This document shows positions 5,907 through 6,092 of a stretch of DNA of 6,092 bases, in pieces. Position 1 is the stretch's first letter, and each line of letters starts with the position of its first letter. The notes beneath the pieces are model-generated. The model was not told the DNA's origin. It saw only the letters and a list, made by a program, of their open reading frames with translations, and did not search any database. The stretch comes from an uncultured Oscillospiraceae bacterium (GTDB lineage: Bacteria > Bacillota > Clostridia > Oscillospirales > Oscillospiraceae), in assembly GCA_900756495.1 (NCBI GenBank), contig CAAEKI010000093.1:1-6092 (forward strand), given 5' to 3'. Both the position numbers and the translations under genes were made by a program.

Positions 5907-6092
5907 TTACCTCTCCCTCTCTGCGCTGCGATCAATATTCAGGCAACGGCAGGTGTGGATTCCGCCCAGGGGCTGCATGGAGACGGGGCCCTCCTGGAAG
6001 CAGCGATCCGTGGCATATGGGCAGCGGGGACTGAACGAGCATCCGGGCGGCAAGTTAGAAGGGTCAGGGGGGGTCCCCTCAATAGGGTGGAG
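5907..6092 (-). CDS. oppD: OppD/DppD-type ABC transporter ATPase, C-terminal end (5' part beyond window)
   Basis: The last 61 residues of a peptide-type ABC ATPase, open from the window edge to TAA at 5909-5907. It contains the Opp/Dpp C-terminal signature LHPIEGTPPDPSNLPPG, the cysteine motif GCSFSPRCPYATDRC and a late CRC. These mark the zinc-ribbon or iron-sulphur-like C-terminal segment of OppD/OppF proteins. The stop codon is 1 nt before the ATG of the following ATPase gene. Its final codons (SAERER) form that gene's Shine-Dalgarno, so translation is probably coupled. OppD rather than OppF is inferred from gene order, as the first of the ATPase pair. The permease and binding-protein genes, if present, would lie to the right of this window. 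Confidence 0.85.
   Translation of the reverse strand, partial: LHPIEGTPPDPSNLPPGCSFSPRCPYATDRCFQEGPVSMQPLGGIHTCRCLNIDRSAERER
5910..5917 (-). promoter_or_regulatory. Shine-Dalgarno of the oppF-like gene embedded in the end of oppD
   Basis: GGGAGAGG is formed by the last sense codons (GAG AGG GAG AGG) of the upstream ATPase gene and lies 4 nt before the ATG at 5905. This fixes the start and suggests translational coupling of the two ATPase subunits. Confidence 0.75.

Overview
The window looks like part of a chromosome from a Gram-positive, anaerobic Bacillota/Clostridia lineage with fairly high GC. A gut Oscillospiraceae-type organism (Flavonifractor or Lawsonibacter relatives) is my best inference, from the MurC and MreB sequences, the strong GGGAGG-type ribosome sites and the sigma-A-type promoter. 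No rRNA or other marker in the window can confirm this.

Layout. Positions 1-435 (+) are the 3' end of murC, a cell-wall ligase. It converges on a monocistronic mreB-family gene (minus strand, 547-1575). The 111-bp gap between their stop codons holds a perfect 13-bp hairpin, probably a shared terminator. Upstream of mreB is a near-consensus promoter (TTGAAA-17 bp-TATAAT). Its position rules against the longest mreB reading frame and supports the internal ATG at 1575. Positions 1633-1943 hold no intact gene. They contain the mreB promoter, a possible weak divergent promoter, and what looks like the frameshifted 5' remnant of a small plus-strand gene.

From 1944 to the right edge everything reads on the minus strand as one likely operon. 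In transcription order it is: the end of an OppD/DppD-type ATPase (partial), an OppF/DppF-type ATPase, a type-B carboxylesterase, and an alpha/beta hydrolase resembling Lactobacillus plantarum subtype-B tannase. The spacings are 1, 29 and 75 nt, and each gene has its own strong Shine-Dalgarno. Neither esterase has a visible signal peptide.

A coherent reading is that a peptide/oligosaccharide-type ABC importer brings in an esterified compound, and the two cytoplasmic esterases hydrolyse it. A plant phenolic or galloyl ester is the most attractive candidate. The substrate is inferred, not shown. The operon ends beside the broken gene remnant, which could mark the edge of an accessory insertion next to conserved cell-wall and cell-shape genes.
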